Assembly: GCA_049451635.1 (NCBI GenBank)
Contig: JBMTVT010000051.1
Coordinates: 1-15,279 of the forward strand
DNA: 15,279 nt
Direction: 5' to 3'
Source: JBMTVT01 sp049451635
GTDB taxonomy: Bacteria > Bacteroidota > Bacteroidia > Flavobacteriales > Flavobacteriaceae
Below are positions 15,228 through 15,279 of this stretch, one piece after another (the first letter of the stretch is position 1; each line of letters starts with the position of its first letter). The notes beneath the pieces were generated by a model. The model was not told where the DNA came from. It saw only the letters and a program-made list of their open reading frames with translations, and did not search any database. A program made the translations under genes and the position numbers.

Positions 15228-15279
15228 GGAGAAATGGCAGAGTGGTCGAATGCGGCAGTCTTGAAAACTGTTGAGGGTC
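15228..15279 (+). tRNA. tRNA-Ser(UGA), 5' part only
   Basis: The acceptor 5' strand GGAGAAA starts at 15228, followed by TGGCAGAGTGGTCGAATGCGG, split here into the D-arm sequence GCAGAGTGG and TCGAATGCG. The anticodon stem GCAGT (15255-15259) pairs with ACTGT (15267-15271, one G-U). The seven-base loop CTTGAAA puts the anticodon TGA at 15262-15264. The start of the long variable arm typical of class II tRNA-Ser is visible (TGAGGGTC), and the window ends there, so the 3' half is missing. Confidence 0.95.

Noticed and set aside
1..15279. CRISPR arrays, insertion sequences, prophage or toxin-antitoxin pairs
   Set aside because: I saw no regularly spaced direct repeats, transposase motifs, phage genes or paired small toxin-like genes anywhere in the window.

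Overview
This AT-rich window looks like chromosomal DNA of a member of the Bacteroidota, most probably a (marine) flavobacterium. The evidence is promoter motifs of the Bacteroidetes type (TAnnTTTG; the best is TTTG-N20-TATATTTG in front of the tRNA), N-terminal lipoprotein signals ending in SC/CC, and protein families typical of Flavobacteriia (a probable DUF6503 lipoprotein, DUF2891, a 511-residue YifB/ComM). No phage, insertion sequence, CRISPR array or rRNA was seen.

Layout. The first 5.9 kb is on the + strand. clpB (138-2747) is preceded by a short palindrome and followed by a hairpin terminator. Then come two deoC-type aldolase genes: a divergent paralogue (3098-3835), and a canonical deoC (4010-4672) that overlaps deoD (4672-5370) by one base. 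A histidine-phosphatase lipoprotein (5420-5908) follows; its natural ATG is followed at once by a TAA codon. From 5898 to 15075 all genes are on the - strand. Read 5'->3' they are: nitroreductase (15054-14425), a structured intergenic repeat, a DegT-family aminotransferase resembling KdnA (14319-13126), the remains of a secreted jelly-roll-like protein (12933-12432, two lesions), comM/yifB (12293-10758), a small membrane protein (10738-10352), a DUF2891 lipoprotein (10225-9095), the 5-oxoprolinase operon pxpA-pxpB-pxpC (9011-6690), and a probable DUF6503 lipoprotein (6650-5898) whose end overlaps the phosphatase gene tail to tail. A tRNA-Ser(UGA) on the + strand begins at 15228 and runs off the window.

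How the genes work together. deoC and deoD form a nucleoside-salvage unit: DeoD releases (deoxy)ribose-1-phosphate from purine nucleosides, and DeoC cleaves deoxyribose-5-phosphate to glyceraldehyde-3-phosphate and acetaldehyde. pxpABC hydrolyses 5-oxoproline to glutamate. The other genes are general housekeeping (ClpB disaggregase, ComM helicase, tRNA) or envelope and accessory functions.

Most notable points. (1) The first deoC paralogue keeps the Schiff-base lysine but has Glu in place of the second catalytic lysine, with several other active-site changes and no C-terminal Tyr, yet its reading frame is intact. (2) Two genes for exported proteins each carry a TAA within the first five codons of their signal peptides. 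(3) A cloverleaf-like repeat lies at 14337-14411. I did not find a convincing new multi-gene system; the aldolase paralogue is the best candidate for new biology.
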